From Lacihabitans sp. LS3-19 (GTDB lineage: Bacteria > Bacteroidota > Bacteroidia > Cytophagales > Spirosomataceae), in contig NZ_RJUA01000130.1 of the NCBI RefSeq assembly GCF_024343575.1, forward strand, positions 64,217 through 128,216: a stretch of 64,000 nt of DNA, written 5' to 3'. Positions 1 to 8,608 of the stretch are shown here, piece after piece. Position 1 is the first letter of the stretch; every line of letters begins with the position of its first letter. The position numbers and the translations under genes are program-made. The notes below the pieces were generated by a model that had not been told where the DNA came from, did not search any database, and saw only the letters and a program-made list of their open reading frames with translations.

Positions 1-1
1 G

Positions 2-385
2 TTTTTTATTATTGGCATTGCTTCTTTTAATATTTTCTATGCATTAAGTATGCTGGTTATTGATAAAAAAGATGATATTGAAACACTTTCTTCTATTGGT
101 GCTTCGAAAAGCTTAATAAGAAATATTTTCTTGGCAGAAGGTTTCGTTATTTCATTGGTCGGGATTTCTGTCGGTCTTGTTTTGGGCCTTGGCGTTTGTT
201 TGATTCAGATGAAGTACGGCATAGTTTCGCTTGGGATGCAATATGCTACTGTTGATGCCTATCCAGTTAAATTGTTGATTTCTGATATTCTCTATTCAGT
301 CGTAGGAATATTCCTGATCACTTTATTGGCGTCTTTGGTTCCTGCAACCAAAGCCCTGAAATTTATGTTAAATCAAAAAATATAA
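2..385 (+). CDS. FtsX/LolC-LolE-type ABC permease, C-terminal part (cut by window edge)
   Basis: The reading frame is open from the left edge, so the gene starts outside the window. The visible 127 residues hold the end of one membrane helix, the conserved MLVIDKKDDIETLSSIGAS loop, and two further helices ending near PATKALKF. This loop and the helix order are typical of FtsX/MacB-fold permeases of the lipoprotein-releasing LolC/LolE type, which pass lipoproteins from the inner membrane to LolA. The periplasmic domain and first helix are not visible, so LolC/E cannot be separated from other FtsX permeases. A secreted-protein gene follows 3 bases later. Confidence 0.8.
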   Translation, partial: FFIIGIASFNIFYALSMLVIDKKDDIETLSSIGASKSLIRNIFLAEGFVISLVGISVGLVLGLGVCLIQMKYGIVSLGMQYATVDAYPVKLLISDILYSVVGIFLITLLASLVPATKALKFMLNQKI

Positions 386-388
386 ATC

Positions 389-862
389 ATGTTTTATAGA
401 TTTCAAGTTTTCGTTTTTTTGCTTTTTGTATCTGTAGTTTCTCAAGGACAAGATTTTAAAAGTTTTGTTTTGAATAAAAAATGGATTCTTGTAACTGAAA
501 AAGTAGATACAGCCAAAACGCTAAAGTTTGTAGCGTACGATAAAGCTAAAATAAGCCTAAATACTATGATTTGGGATTTTCAGTCAAATGGTAGACTAGA
601 ATATGATTATCAATCGGACGAAGATATTGATGCATGTTTAGGCGTTGATTTCTTGGACTTGGATGTAGATGTATGCACTTGGCGGTATAATCCCTCAACT
701 CAGACTTTACAGATGACATTGAAAGGTGGTTTTGCTAGTATTGATGATTTCATATTGAAAAATGAATATACATTTTCAAATTCTTTGGATGAGTATGAAA
801 TGCCACAGTTTGAACTTTCCTTAAAAAGGAAGATTTTTTTTAAAGACTTAACCAAAAACTAA
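389..862 (+). CDS. Secreted hypothetical protein
   Basis: A 157-residue protein with an N-terminal signal peptide (hydrophobic residues 5-18, likely cut after VSQGQ). The rest is soluble and rich in beta-prone, aromatic and acidic stretches, with DFQSNGRLEYDY and CTWRYNPSTQTLQMTLKGG. That pattern resembles lipocalin-like beta-barrel proteins of Bacteroidota, but I do not recognise the family. Two cysteines (in IDACLG and DVCTW) could pair. It sits between the permease (gap 3 bases) and the M1 peptidase (gap 1 base), so it is probably co-transcribed and acts in the periplasm or at the surface. Confidence 0.7.
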   Translation: MFYRFQVFVFLLFVSVVSQGQDFKSFVLNKKWILVTEKVDTAKTLKFVAYDKAKISLNTMIWDFQSNGRLEYDYQSDEDIDACLGVDFLDLDVDVCTWRYNPSTQTLQMTLKGGFASIDDFILKNEYTFSNSLDEYEMPQFELSLKRKIFFKDLTKN

Positions 863-863
863 A

Positions 864-3326
864 ATGAAAAAAGGCCTATTAGGGGTTTTTGTTTTTTGCT
901 TTTCTTTTGCGTATGCACAAATCCAAAAATCCAATGATTTGGTTTTTGATTTGATTCATACGGAACTAAACCTGAAGCCATCCTGGAATGACCAAACGTT
1001 GAATGGTAAGGCAGTTCTGACATTAAAGCCTCATTTTTATGAACAGGATAAATTAGTTTTGAATGCCAAGGGTTTTATTATTCAGTCTATAAAAGTAAAT
1101 GCTACAAATTCTGAATATGTTTATGATAATGAGTTGATTACGATAAGTTTAAATAAGAAGTATTCAAGAAAAGACACTTTGAAAATAAGTATTGAATACA
1201 CAGCTCAACCCGAAAAAATAAAAGCTTCAGGTTCGGATGCTATTTTGAGCGATAAAGGATTGTATTTTATTAATCCTAAAAACGAAAAGAGTGGCTTACC
1301 GCAACAATTTTGGACACAAGGCGAAACACAAGCAAATAGCTGCTGGTTTCCAACTATAGACAGTCCAAATCAAAAACATACGCAGGATATTTATTTAAAC
1401 ATTGAGAGTGATTTTACAACACTATCAAACGGACTCTTGGTAGATACCAAAACTTTGAATAATGGCACCAAAATAGATCACTGGCAACAGAAAGAGCCAC
1501 ACGCGGTTTATTTAACAATGATAGCGGCTGGAAATTTTAAGAAAGTAGTAGATTCTACTTTTAAGCGTTTTGAAGTGAGTTATTTCGTTGAGCCAGAATA
1601 TGAAAAATATGCCTACGGGATTTTTGGTAGAACACCAGAAATGATAAAGTTTTACGAAGATATTCTAGGCGTCAAATATCAATGGGATAAATATGCTCAA
1701 ATACCTGTAAGGAAATATGTTTCAGGTGCTATGGAAAATACCACAGCTACGGTGCATTCCAAAACTGTTCTAAAAAACAATAATCAGCTAATCGATGGAA
1801 ATGATGATGGCGTTATTGCACATGAATTGTTTCATCATTGGTTTGGCGATTTGGTAACTTGTGAGTCATGGTCTCAGCTGCCTCTAAATGAATCTTTTGC
1901 CAATTATTCTGAGTTTTTGTGGGCGACACATAAATACGGAAAAGATGAAGGTGATAATGTGTATTTGAATGCTTTACAAGAATATTTGTATGAAGCTTCT
2001 CAAAAACAAGTTCCTTTGATTAGGTTCAATTATGCCAACAGAGAAGATATGTTTGATGCCCACTCGTATCAAAAGGGTGGAAGAGTTTTGCATCAATTGA
2101 GAATGGAAGTTGGTGATGAGGCATTTTTTTTGGCATTGAATGATTACCTTAAAAGTCATGCATTTAAAACTGCTGAAATTGAAGATCTTCGAATTTCGTT
2201 TGAAAAAATAACTGGACGTGATTTGAAATCTTTCTTTGACCAATGGTTTTTTGTTCCTGGTCATCCTCGTTTGCAAATCATCCAAAATGTAGACGATAAA
2301 AAACTGCAAATTACTGTTAATCAGATGATAGACTCTACCAATCTTTGGGTATATAATTTGAAATTGCCAGTTCAGATATTTGAAGGCAATAAAATTGTCA
2401 ATGAAGTCTTGGAGATAAATAGTCCCTCAAATACCTTTTCTTTTGATATAGAAGGCGATATAAAAAACGTTTTGGTTAATCCAGATGGGTATTTTCTTGG
2501 AAATATTGACCACATAAAAACCGAAGAAGAGCTTATTTTTCAATTCTATAATTCTAAATCAATTTATGGGAGAATTTTCGCTTTAGAAACCTTAACTTTT
2601 ACTCCTGAAGATGTAATTGGGAGGAATCCATTGCAAAACGAAAAAGTTAGAAATGTGGTTTTGGACGCATTAAAGGACAGTTTTTGGAGAATTCGTCAGA
2701 TAGCTGTTCAGAAATTGTTTGATTATGATGGTGATGATTTTTTGAAAGTAGAAAAGGCTTTGCAGCATTTGATAAAATATGATCCCAAGTCAATTGTTAA
2801 GGCAGATGGGATTTTGGCTGTTAAGAATTTTTTAAATCCTCAGAACGATGTATTATTTAGAGCAGCACTTTCTGACTCTTCAAATACTGTTAAGGCAGCT
2901 GGACTTGAGGCTTTGTTTACCAATAAAGTAGCTGATAGTGAAGAAATAGCAGAGCGATTTAAAAGCTCTTATGACAATACCATATTTGCAGCTGTAGCAA
3001 ACTATTATTCAGAAAACCCTAGTCCAGAATTATATGACTGGTATGTTGACAGATTAATGAAAATGGAAGGCGTAGAAGTTTATCAATATGTTGCCATATT
3101 TGGTTCTTACCTTGCCAAATCTGAGAAGGAAACTCAAATAAAAGCTGTTCCAATGCTTAGAAACTTGGCTATTATAGAAAACGAATGGTTTGTGAGAGTG
3201 AGTGCTGCCCAAATATTAGAAATGCTGCGTGATGATTTGCCTGAAGCTGAAACGGCTTTAAAGGAGGTAATAGAAAAGGAAAAGGATGAGCGATTGATTA
3301 ACTATTACGAGCAATTTAAAAAATAA
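864..3326 (+). CDS. M1 family zinc aminopeptidase (secreted)
   Basis: An 820-residue peptidase that removes N-terminal residues from peptides. It has a signal peptide (residues 1-18, ending AYAQ), an N-terminal beta domain, the GAMEN substrate-binding motif at residues 288-292, and the zinc site HELFHHW with ligands H320, H324 and E343 (NESF). The C-terminal half (about 560-820) is helical and HEAT-like, as in larger M1 enzymes. The length is normal for the family. The signal peptide suggests it degrades peptides in the periplasm or outside the cell. The radical SAM gene starts on the base after its stop codon, so the two are probably translated together. Confidence 0.93.
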   Translation: MKKGLLGVFVFCFSFAYAQIQKSNDLVFDLIHTELNLKPSWNDQTLNGKAVLTLKPHFYEQDKLVLNAKGFIIQSIKVNATNSEYVYDNELITISLNKKYSRKDTLKISIEYTAQPEKIKASGSDAILSDKGLYFINPKNEKSGLPQQFWTQGETQANSCWFPTIDSPNQKHTQDIYLNIESDFTTLSNGLLVDTKTLNNGTKIDHWQQKEPHAVYLTMIAAGNFKKVVDSTFKRFEVSYFVEPEYEKYAYGIFGRTPEMIKFYEDILGVKYQWDKYAQIPVRKYVSGAMENTTATVHSKTVLKNNNQLIDGNDDGVIAHELFHHWFGDLVTCESWSQLPLNESFANYSEFLWATHKYGKDEGDNVYLNALQEYLYEASQKQVPLIRFNYANREDMFDAHSYQKGGRVLHQLRMEVGDEAFFLALNDYLKSHAFKTAEIEDLRISFEKITGRDLKSFFDQWFFVPGHPRLQIIQNVDDKKLQITVNQMIDSTNLWVYNLKLPVQIFEGNKIVNEVLEINSPSNTFSFDIEGDIKNVLVNPDGYFLGNIDHIKTEEELIFQFYNSKSIYGRIFALETLTFTPEDVIGRNPLQNEKVRNVVLDALKDSFWRIRQIAVQKLFDYDGDDFLKVEKALQHLIKYDPKSIVKADGILAVKNFLNPQNDVLFRAALSDSSNTVKAAGLEALFTNKVADSEEIAERFKSSYDNTIFAAVANYYSENPSPELYDWYVDRLMKMEGVEVYQYVAIFGSYLAKSEKETQIKAVPMLRNLAIIENEWFVRVSAAQILEMLRDDLPEAETALKEVIEKEKDERLINYYEQFKK

Positions 3327-4340
3327 ATGTGGATAGATTATTTTAATTTTTTATCGAAATTAACACTTAAAAGAGTCTATAATTCACTTGGATTAGTCTT
3401 TGGATATATCTTTTCTAAAATAACCAAAACACCTATAAATGGTTTTTTGCCAGTAGCACTAGCTTTTGAACCCACTACCTCTTGTAATCTTCGCTGTCCT
3501 GAGTGTCCAAGTGGATTGAGGTCGTTTACCAGACCAACGGGCATGTTAAATAAGGAAATTTTTGAACGAACAATCTCTGACCTCAGTGACACGCTATTGT
3601 ATCTCACTTTTTATTTCCAAGGTGAGCCATATTTGCACAAAGATTTTTTGCAAATGGTGTCTTTTGCCACAAAAAAGAAAATATATACATCAACTTCTAC
3701 AAACGCTCACTATTTAACGCCAGAAAACGCCTTGGCAACTGTAAAATCCGGAATAGATCGAATGATAATATCCTTGGATGGTACTACCCAGGATACTTAC
3801 GAGCAATACAGAGTGGGTGGGCAAATTGAAAAAGTGATAGAGGGTACAAAAAATTTGATATCAGCTAAGAAAACTTTAAATTCAAAAACTCCGTATATTA
3901 TCTTTCAGTTTTTGGTAGTTAAACCCAACGAGCACCAGATAGAAGAAGCTAAAAAGCTAAGCAAGGAATTAGGTGTAGATGCAATAAGGTTTAAAACTGC
4001 CCAAATTTATGATTATCAAGAAGGCTCTGAATTGATTCCTGAAAATCAGAAATATTCAAGATACCAGAAGCTTAAAAATGGCACTTATGAAATCAAAAAT
4101 AAATTACTGAATCATTGCTGGAAAATGTGGCACTCGGCTGTGATAACCTGGGATGGTTTGGTTGTGCCATGCTGTTTTGATAAAGACGCTCAATACCGTA
4201 TGGGAGACGTTTCTAAGCAGAGCTTTAAAGATGTATGGGCATCTGATAAATACTTGAAATTCAGAAAACAGCTAATTGGTTCTCGAAAAAACATTGATAT
4301 TTGTAAAAACTGTACAGAAGGAACCAATATTTGGGGTTAA
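3327..4340 (+). CDS. Radical SAM / SPASM domain protein
   Basis: A 337-residue protein with the radical SAM cluster motif CNLRCPEC (C53, C57, C60), which binds a 4Fe-4S cluster and cleaves S-adenosylmethionine. The C-terminal SPASM region has PCCFDKD (C282, C283) and ICKNC (C326, C329) for extra clusters. Proteins of this shape modify peptides or sugars, and many Bacteroidota homologues lie among glycan or cell-envelope genes. The substrate cannot be told from sequence. The ATG directly follows the M1 peptidase stop. No precursor-peptide gene is visible next to it, so a peptide-maturation role has no local support. Confidence 0.88.
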   Translation: MWIDYFNFLSKLTLKRVYNSLGLVFGYIFSKITKTPINGFLPVALAFEPTTSCNLRCPECPSGLRSFTRPTGMLNKEIFERTISDLSDTLLYLTFYFQGEPYLHKDFLQMVSFATKKKIYTSTSTNAHYLTPENALATVKSGIDRMIISLDGTTQDTYEQYRVGGQIEKVIEGTKNLISAKKTLNSKTPYIIFQFLVVKPNEHQIEEAKKLSKELGVDAIRFKTAQIYDYQEGSELIPENQKYSRYQKLKNGTYEIKNKLLNHCWKMWHSAVITWDGLVVPCCFDKDAQYRMGDVSKQSFKDVWASDKYLKFRKQLIGSRKNIDICKNCTEGTNIWG

Positions 4341-4426
4341 AAAAATATAACAAACGATTATATTTTTACGTATTATTATTAATTGGTTCGACTTTTGCGG
4401 TTTAATTAATACATTTTGCCATAATA

Positions 4427-5659
4427 TTGATGAAAGGAATAACTATAGTTTTATTATTTTTTTACACTTTTGCCTCTGCTCAAGAGTCAACTGATGGTTT
4501 TGAAATTGCATGTGAAGCATCTGAATTGAATGTAAATACTCAATTTTTAGGTCCAGATTTTAGCAAACTAAAGGCCCAGGCCAATTCTTCTGTAATTGAT
4601 GTGACATACTCAGGATTTCCAAGCGATGCCAAAGCTGCTTTTCAGGCGGCTATTGATGTTTGGGCCAAGGTATTGATAAGTAGAGTTCCTATTAAGATTA
4701 CCGCTACTTGGACTACGATTTCAACCAATACTCTAGCCACTTCAGGATCTAAAAAAGTATATAAAAATTTTTCTGGAGCACCTTTCAAGGATGTATGGTT
4801 TCCTTCTGCTTTGGCGGAGACTCTGGCGGGACAAAATTTAAATGGGACAGATGCCGATATTTCTATTAATGTAAATAAAAATATCAGTTGGTCTTACAAA
4901 ACCGACGGATCTAAGGAGGCGTTTAAATACGACCTAATGACGGTTATTTTGCACGAAATAGCCCACGGCTTGGGCTTTACAACTTCGATGAAATTAGGTG
5001 ATTCTAATACTACGCAGGCACAATGGGGTATTGAAGGACTGCCATTAATTTATGATGTATTCTCACAAAGAGAAGACGGAATAGTATTGACAAATACGGG
5101 AAAGATTGGTAATCCTTCAACAGCTTTGAAAGAGGCCATTACAAGCTCAAATGTATTTTTCAAAATTTCGGATGGGTATTATTCAGGTGATTTGCCAAAA
5201 TTGTATGCTCCGTCTACCTATAGAAGTGGAGGTACTATGTCTCATCTTGATGAGTCAAAATACCCAAAGGGAACGGAGAATTCTTTAATGTCTCCGCAAG
5301 TTGGAGCTGCTGAAATTAATCATTTTCCTGGTGAAGTAATATTGGCGATTTTAAATCAGATTGGTTGGGCCGTGAATTTTTATGATGGAAATGTTGTAAC
5401 GGCAATCGAGCCACAATCGATTAATCAAGAGTTGATAATTTACCCTAATCCTTCTTCTGACTTCTTAAATATATACATTCCAGAAATCTATCACGATAAA
5501 AATATCAATGTTAGAATTTTTGATATCAATGGCTCAGAAAAGAACAGAATAGAATCAAGGGGAGAAAGTACATTGAAAGTCGATATTTCGCAGCTTTCTT
5601 TTGGAAGGTACGTCTTAAAAATAGCCGAAAGTGAAGCTAAGATTTTTATAAAAAACTAA
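4427..5659 (+). CDS. Zinc-metalloprotease-like protein with type IX secretion sorting domain
   Basis: A 410-residue secreted protein. It has a signal peptide (1-18, ending ASAQ), a central domain with LHEIAHGLGF (H176, E177, H180, G183), and a C-terminal domain from about 338 that starts IIYPNPSSDF and ends LKIAESEAKIFIKN. The last part is a type A sorting domain that directs proteins through the type IX secretion system to the cell surface. The HExxHxxGxx motif looks metzincin-like, but residue 186 is Thr where the third His ligand would be. The protein may use another ligand or be inactive. It ends 3 bases from coaD on the other strand. Confidence 0.82.
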   Translation: MMKGITIVLLFFYTFASAQESTDGFEIACEASELNVNTQFLGPDFSKLKAQANSSVIDVTYSGFPSDAKAAFQAAIDVWAKVLISRVPIKITATWTTISTNTLATSGSKKVYKNFSGAPFKDVWFPSALAETLAGQNLNGTDADISINVNKNISWSYKTDGSKEAFKYDLMTVILHEIAHGLGFTTSMKLGDSNTTQAQWGIEGLPLIYDVFSQREDGIVLTNTGKIGNPSTALKEAITSSNVFFKISDGYYSGDLPKLYAPSTYRSGGTMSHLDESKYPKGTENSLMSPQVGAAEINHFPGEVILAILNQIGWAVNFYDGNVVTAIEPQSINQELIIYPNPSSDFLNIYIPEIYHDKNINVRIFDINGSEKNRIESRGESTLKVDISQLSFGRYVLKIAESEAKIFIKN

Positions 5660-5662
5660 TCC

Positions 5663-6118
5663 TTAGTCTATTTTATAAGGAATATAAGGAGAAATGTCTG
5701 CACCAAACTTATGTAATTCTCTAACTATTGTTGAGCTAATTGGGGCTAACTCTGGGGCAGTGATTAAAAATACTGTTTCAAGTTCTTTCGCCAACTGCCT
5801 ATTTACCTGAGATATGGTATTTTCGTATTCAAAGTCTGTGGTGTTTCTTAATCCTCTAAGAATAAACTGAGCTCCATATTTAAGGGCTACGGAAGCTGTA
5901 AGGTCATCATAATGAACTACAGTAACTCTTGGGTCGTCTTTAAAAGTACCTTTTATTTCAAGATCTATTCTATCAATTTCAAAATATCTTTTCTTATTGG
6001 TATTTGTTCCTATGCCAATAATTATCTGATCGAAAAGCTTTAGCCCTCTTTCTACGATATCTGCATGCCCTTTAGTAAAAGGATCAAACGAACCAGGAAA
6101 GAAGGCTATTTTTTTCAT
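5663..6118 (-). CDS. coaD: Phosphopantetheine adenylyltransferase CoaD
   Basis: A 151-residue cytoplasmic enzyme that transfers AMP from ATP to 4'-phosphopantetheine, the penultimate step of CoA synthesis. The nucleotidyltransferase motif GSFDPFTKGH at residues 9-18 carries the TxGH ATP-binding signature. RGLRNTTDFEYE and the late ISSTIVRE motif are both typical of CoaD. The length matches the family (about 160). The start codon overlaps the exbD stop by one base, so it is the last gene of an exbB-exbD-coaD run. The next CoA enzyme, coaE, is also in this window, near 44.1 kb, but unlinked. Confidence 0.97.
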   Translation of the reverse strand: MKKIAFFPGSFDPFTKGHADIVERGLKLFDQIIIGIGTNTNKKRYFEIDRIDLEIKGTFKDDPRVTVVHYDDLTASVALKYGAQFILRGLRNTTDFEYENTISQVNRQLAKELETVFLITAPELAPISSTIVRELHKFGADISPYIPYKID

Positions 6119-6519
6119 TATTTTGTCAGTTCTGTTGCCAATACCATTCTGATTTTTATTCTGGCACCAATGGCCATCACGTCCACCAAATCCTGTATTG
6201 TAAGTGATTGTTCAGCTCTTAGGATTACCGTTGGCTCTTCCATACCTGCTGTTGCCTCTACAAGTGCAGATTCAAGAGAGGGGAACGGAACAGGTTTTTT
6301 ATCTAGAAAATATAGCTTGTCTTGCGTTATCGAAAGTGTTAATGGTTGTTTGCTTACATCATGCGTCGATTTGTCCGACTTTGGAAGCAACAATTTTATG
6401 ACGTTAGGGCTGCCCAATGTAGAAACTATCAAGAAAAACAATAACAAGAAAAACATGATATCGTTTAACGATGACGTCTGTACTTCAGCTTCGAACCTTC
6501 TTTGTCTTTTAAATTTCAT
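6118..6519 (-). CDS. exbD: ExbD/TolR-family biopolymer transport protein
   Basis: A 133-residue protein with a short cytoplasmic N-terminus (KRQRRFEAEVQTSSLND), one membrane helix (IMFFLLLFFLIVSTLG, residues 21-36) and a periplasmic domain ending AIGARIKIRMVLATE. This layout and the Asp near the start of the helix (SLNDIMFF) match ExbD/TolR, the partner of ExbB/TolQ in proton-driven energising of outer-membrane transport or Tol function. It overlaps exbB and coaD by one base each. No TonB or TolA gene is visible beside it, so Exb and Tol roles cannot be separated. Confidence 0.9.
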   Translation of the reverse strand: MKFKRQRRFEAEVQTSSLNDIMFFLLLFFLIVSTLGSPNVIKLLLPKSDKSTHDVSKQPLTLSITQDKLYFLDKKPVPFPSLESALVEATAGMEEPTVILRAEQSLTIQDLVDVMAIGARIKIRMVLATELTK

Positions 6520-7202
6520 TAGCGAATTGGCTCGTTTAATGTGTCGAAAAAGTCCATAACCGTTGCCTGAAGATTGATACTGAATTTGTCAATCATCATG
6601 TTGATGCCGTGATAGAATGAATAAGCTAACAAACCAACAACAAGACCAGAGAAACTTGAAATCATTTTTTCATAAAGACCATTTGAAATAGTTTCTATCG
6701 AGAAATTTCCCGTTACAGAGATTTCGTAAAATATACGAATGATACCAGAAATAGTACCTACAAAACCTAATGTTGGAGCCACACCGGCTATCAAACCAAG
6801 ATAACCCATGTTTTTTTCCATTTTGGATATCTCAAGGTTGGACTGTATCTCCATAGCACTTTCTATGTCTTTTACGGGTTTCCCTACTCTGGCAATTCCT
6901 TTCTCAAGAATTCTAGAAATAGGTTTGTTGGTACCTTTGCAAAGTGAAGCCGCAGTACGAATATCACCTCTTAAAATGTTGTCTTTCAAGGATCTCAAGA
7001 AATTTGAGTCAATTTTTGAGTTTTCTTTGATAAACAAATATCTCTCTGCCGCCATAAAAAGCGTAACCAAAAGTAGTGCCATGATTGGGTAAATCACGAA
7101 ACCGCCTTTTAATAATAATGAGAGATAATTGATACTTTGAACACTAGCTGCGGCGGTGGAGTCTGTTGCCGCTGGTACTTGAAGAATGAGGTCTAAAAGC
7201 AT
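6519..7202 (-). CDS. exbB: MotA/TolQ/ExbB-family proton channel protein
   Basis: I place the start at the ATG of MLLDLILQVPAA (7202). A frame extension to 7250 adds 16 residues that look like untranslated leader. The 227-residue product has three membrane helices (about residues 30-50, 130-155 and 170-195) and the conserved APTLGFVGTISGIIRIF segment of the ExbB/TolQ pore. It forms the inner-membrane proton channel with the downstream ExbD and powers TonB- or Tol-type machinery. The gene order exbB-exbD-coaD with one-base overlaps indicates one transcript. Confidence 0.92.
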   Translation of the reverse strand: MLLDLILQVPAATDSTAAASVQSINYLSLLLKGGFVIYPIMALLLVTLFMAAERYLFIKENSKIDSNFLRSLKDNILRGDIRTAASLCKGTNKPISRILEKGIARVGKPVKDIESAMEIQSNLEISKMEKNMGYLGLIAGVAPTLGFVGTISGIIRIFYEISVTGNFSIETISNGLYEKMISSFSGLVVGLLAYSFYHGINMMIDKFSINLQATVMDFFDTLNEPIR

Positions 7203-7301
7203 ATTTTGTTTGGGTATAATTGTATTTTTCGGTAAATAACTGAAATGCACTTAAAATATTTTGCAAATTAAGATTTTTTTAATCAAAAAGAGAATATTCA
7301 G

Positions 7302-7315
7302 ATACTAATTAGTAT
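7302..7315. repeat. Perfect 14-bp palindrome between hisB and exbB
   Basis: ATACTAATTAGTAT is a perfect palindrome, 20 bases past the hisB stop codon and about 100 bases before the exbB start, both genes being on the minus strand. It could be a regulator site for exbB or a weak hairpin after hisB. It has no T-tract, so it is not a standard terminator. Confidence 0.35.
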
Positions 7316-7335
7316 TAAATAAAGGTTTTAAAATC

Positions 7336-8457
7336 TCACAAAGTCCCCTTAGTACTAGGCAAAGCATCCAAATCATTGATATTTCTTTTTACAGCCATTT
7401 TTATCGCTTTTGCCCAAGCTTTATAAATCGACTCGATTTTGTGGTGCTCGTTGTCGCCTTCGCATTTGATGTTTAGGTTACATTTGGAAGTATCTGAGAA
7501 ACTTTTGAAAAAATGCATGAACATTTCGGTAGGCATTTCGCCAATCTTTTCACGCTTAAAACTTGCATCCCAAACCAACCAAGGTCTACCCGAAAAGTCA
7601 ATAGCTACCTGCGAAAGACACTCGTCCATCGGCAAAAGAAACCCATAGCGGTTTATGCCTCGTTTATCTCCCAAAGCCATTAGATAGGCTTCACCCAATG
7701 CAAGGGCGGTGTCTTCTATGGTGTGATGTTCGTCGATATGCAAATCTCCTTTGACAGTTATGGTCAAATCCGCACCAGAGTGTTTGGCTAATTGATCTAA
7801 CATGTGGTCGAAAAATCCAAGACCCGTTTCAATTTTAGAATTTCCCTTTCCATCTAGATTCAACCTTACATAAATATCCGTTTCTTTGGTGGTACGTTTT
7901 ACTTCGGCTACTCTTTCGGGCAGTTTCAGAAATTCATATATTTCGTCCCAGTTATTGCTTACCAAGGCGGTTGCTGCTATTATTTCTTGTAATGCATCTG
8001 CTGGCAATTGTTCCCCAATAAATATCCCTTTGGCTCCCAAATTTATGGCCAATTGTATATCGGTAATTCTATCGCCTAACACAAAGGAGTTCTTTAAGTC
8101 GTAGTTTTCAGATTGGTATTTGCCTAAAAGACCCGTTCTAGGTTTTCTGGTTGGGGCGTTTTCGTGTTCAAAAGTCCTATCTATAAAAACCTCGTCGAAA
8201 TGTATATTTTCATTTTCGAGCGTCTTCATCATTTTTTGATGCGTTGGCCAAAAGGTGTTTTCCGGGAAAGAATCTGTGCCTAAGCCGTCTTGGTTGGTCA
8301 CCATAGCCAACTCAAAATCAGTCTCTTCGGCTATTTTTCGCATGTTCGAAAGTACTTTTGGAAGAAACTCAAGTTTTTCTAAAGAATCAACTTGGAAGTC
8401 GGTCGGTGGTTCAATAATTAGGGTTCCGTCGCGGTCTATAAAAAGGACTTTCTGCAT
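7336..8457 (-). CDS. hisB: Bifunctional histidinol-phosphatase / imidazoleglycerol-phosphate dehydratase HisB
   Basis: A 373-residue fusion enzyme covering two steps of histidine synthesis. Residues 1-165 are a HAD phosphatase (FIDRDGTL with the catalytic pair D8 and D10), which makes histidinol. Residues about 180-373 are IGP dehydratase ([45 protein letters not shown] with the metal-binding histidines). The length equals that of known fusions such as the enterobacterial HisB. No other his gene is in the window, so hisB stands apart from the rest of the pathway here. A -7-like box lies at 8471-8478. Confidence 0.97.
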   Translation of the reverse strand: MQKVLFIDRDGTLIIEPPTDFQVDSLEKLEFLPKVLSNMRKIAEETDFELAMVTNQDGLGTDSFPENTFWPTHQKMMKTLENENIHFDEVFIDRTFEHENAPTRKPRTGLLGKYQSENYDLKNSFVLGDRITDIQLAINLGAKGIFIGEQLPADALQEIIAATALVSNNWDEIYEFLKLPERVAEVKRTTKETDIYVRLNLDGKGNSKIETGLGFFDHMLDQLAKHSGADLTITVKGDLHIDEHHTIEDTALALGEAYLMALGDKRGINRYGFLLPMDECLSQVAIDFSGRPWLVWDASFKREKIGEMPTEMFMHFFKSFSDTSKCNLNIKCEGDNEHHKIESIYKAWAKAIKMAVKRNINDLDALPSTKGTL

Positions 8458-8470
8458 TTCGTTTTTTTTG

Positions 8471-8478
8471 CAAAATTA
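8471..8478 (-). promoter_or_regulatory. Bacteroidota-type -7 box for hisB
   Basis: Read on the minus strand this is TAATTTTG, which fits the TAnnTTTG consensus, 13 bases before the hisB ATG. No TTTG -33 box stands at the usual spacing, so this is tentative. Confidence 0.4.
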
Positions 8479-8608
8479 ACTTATGTTTAATAGTTTTTAA
8501 AATTTACTTTAGAATAAACCTGAATTTATATAGTTTTAAAGAAAATTTAGAAGCGAATTACTTTAACATAGCTTCTTGAAAAATTATATTCTCCTTAAAA
8601 CATAAAAT

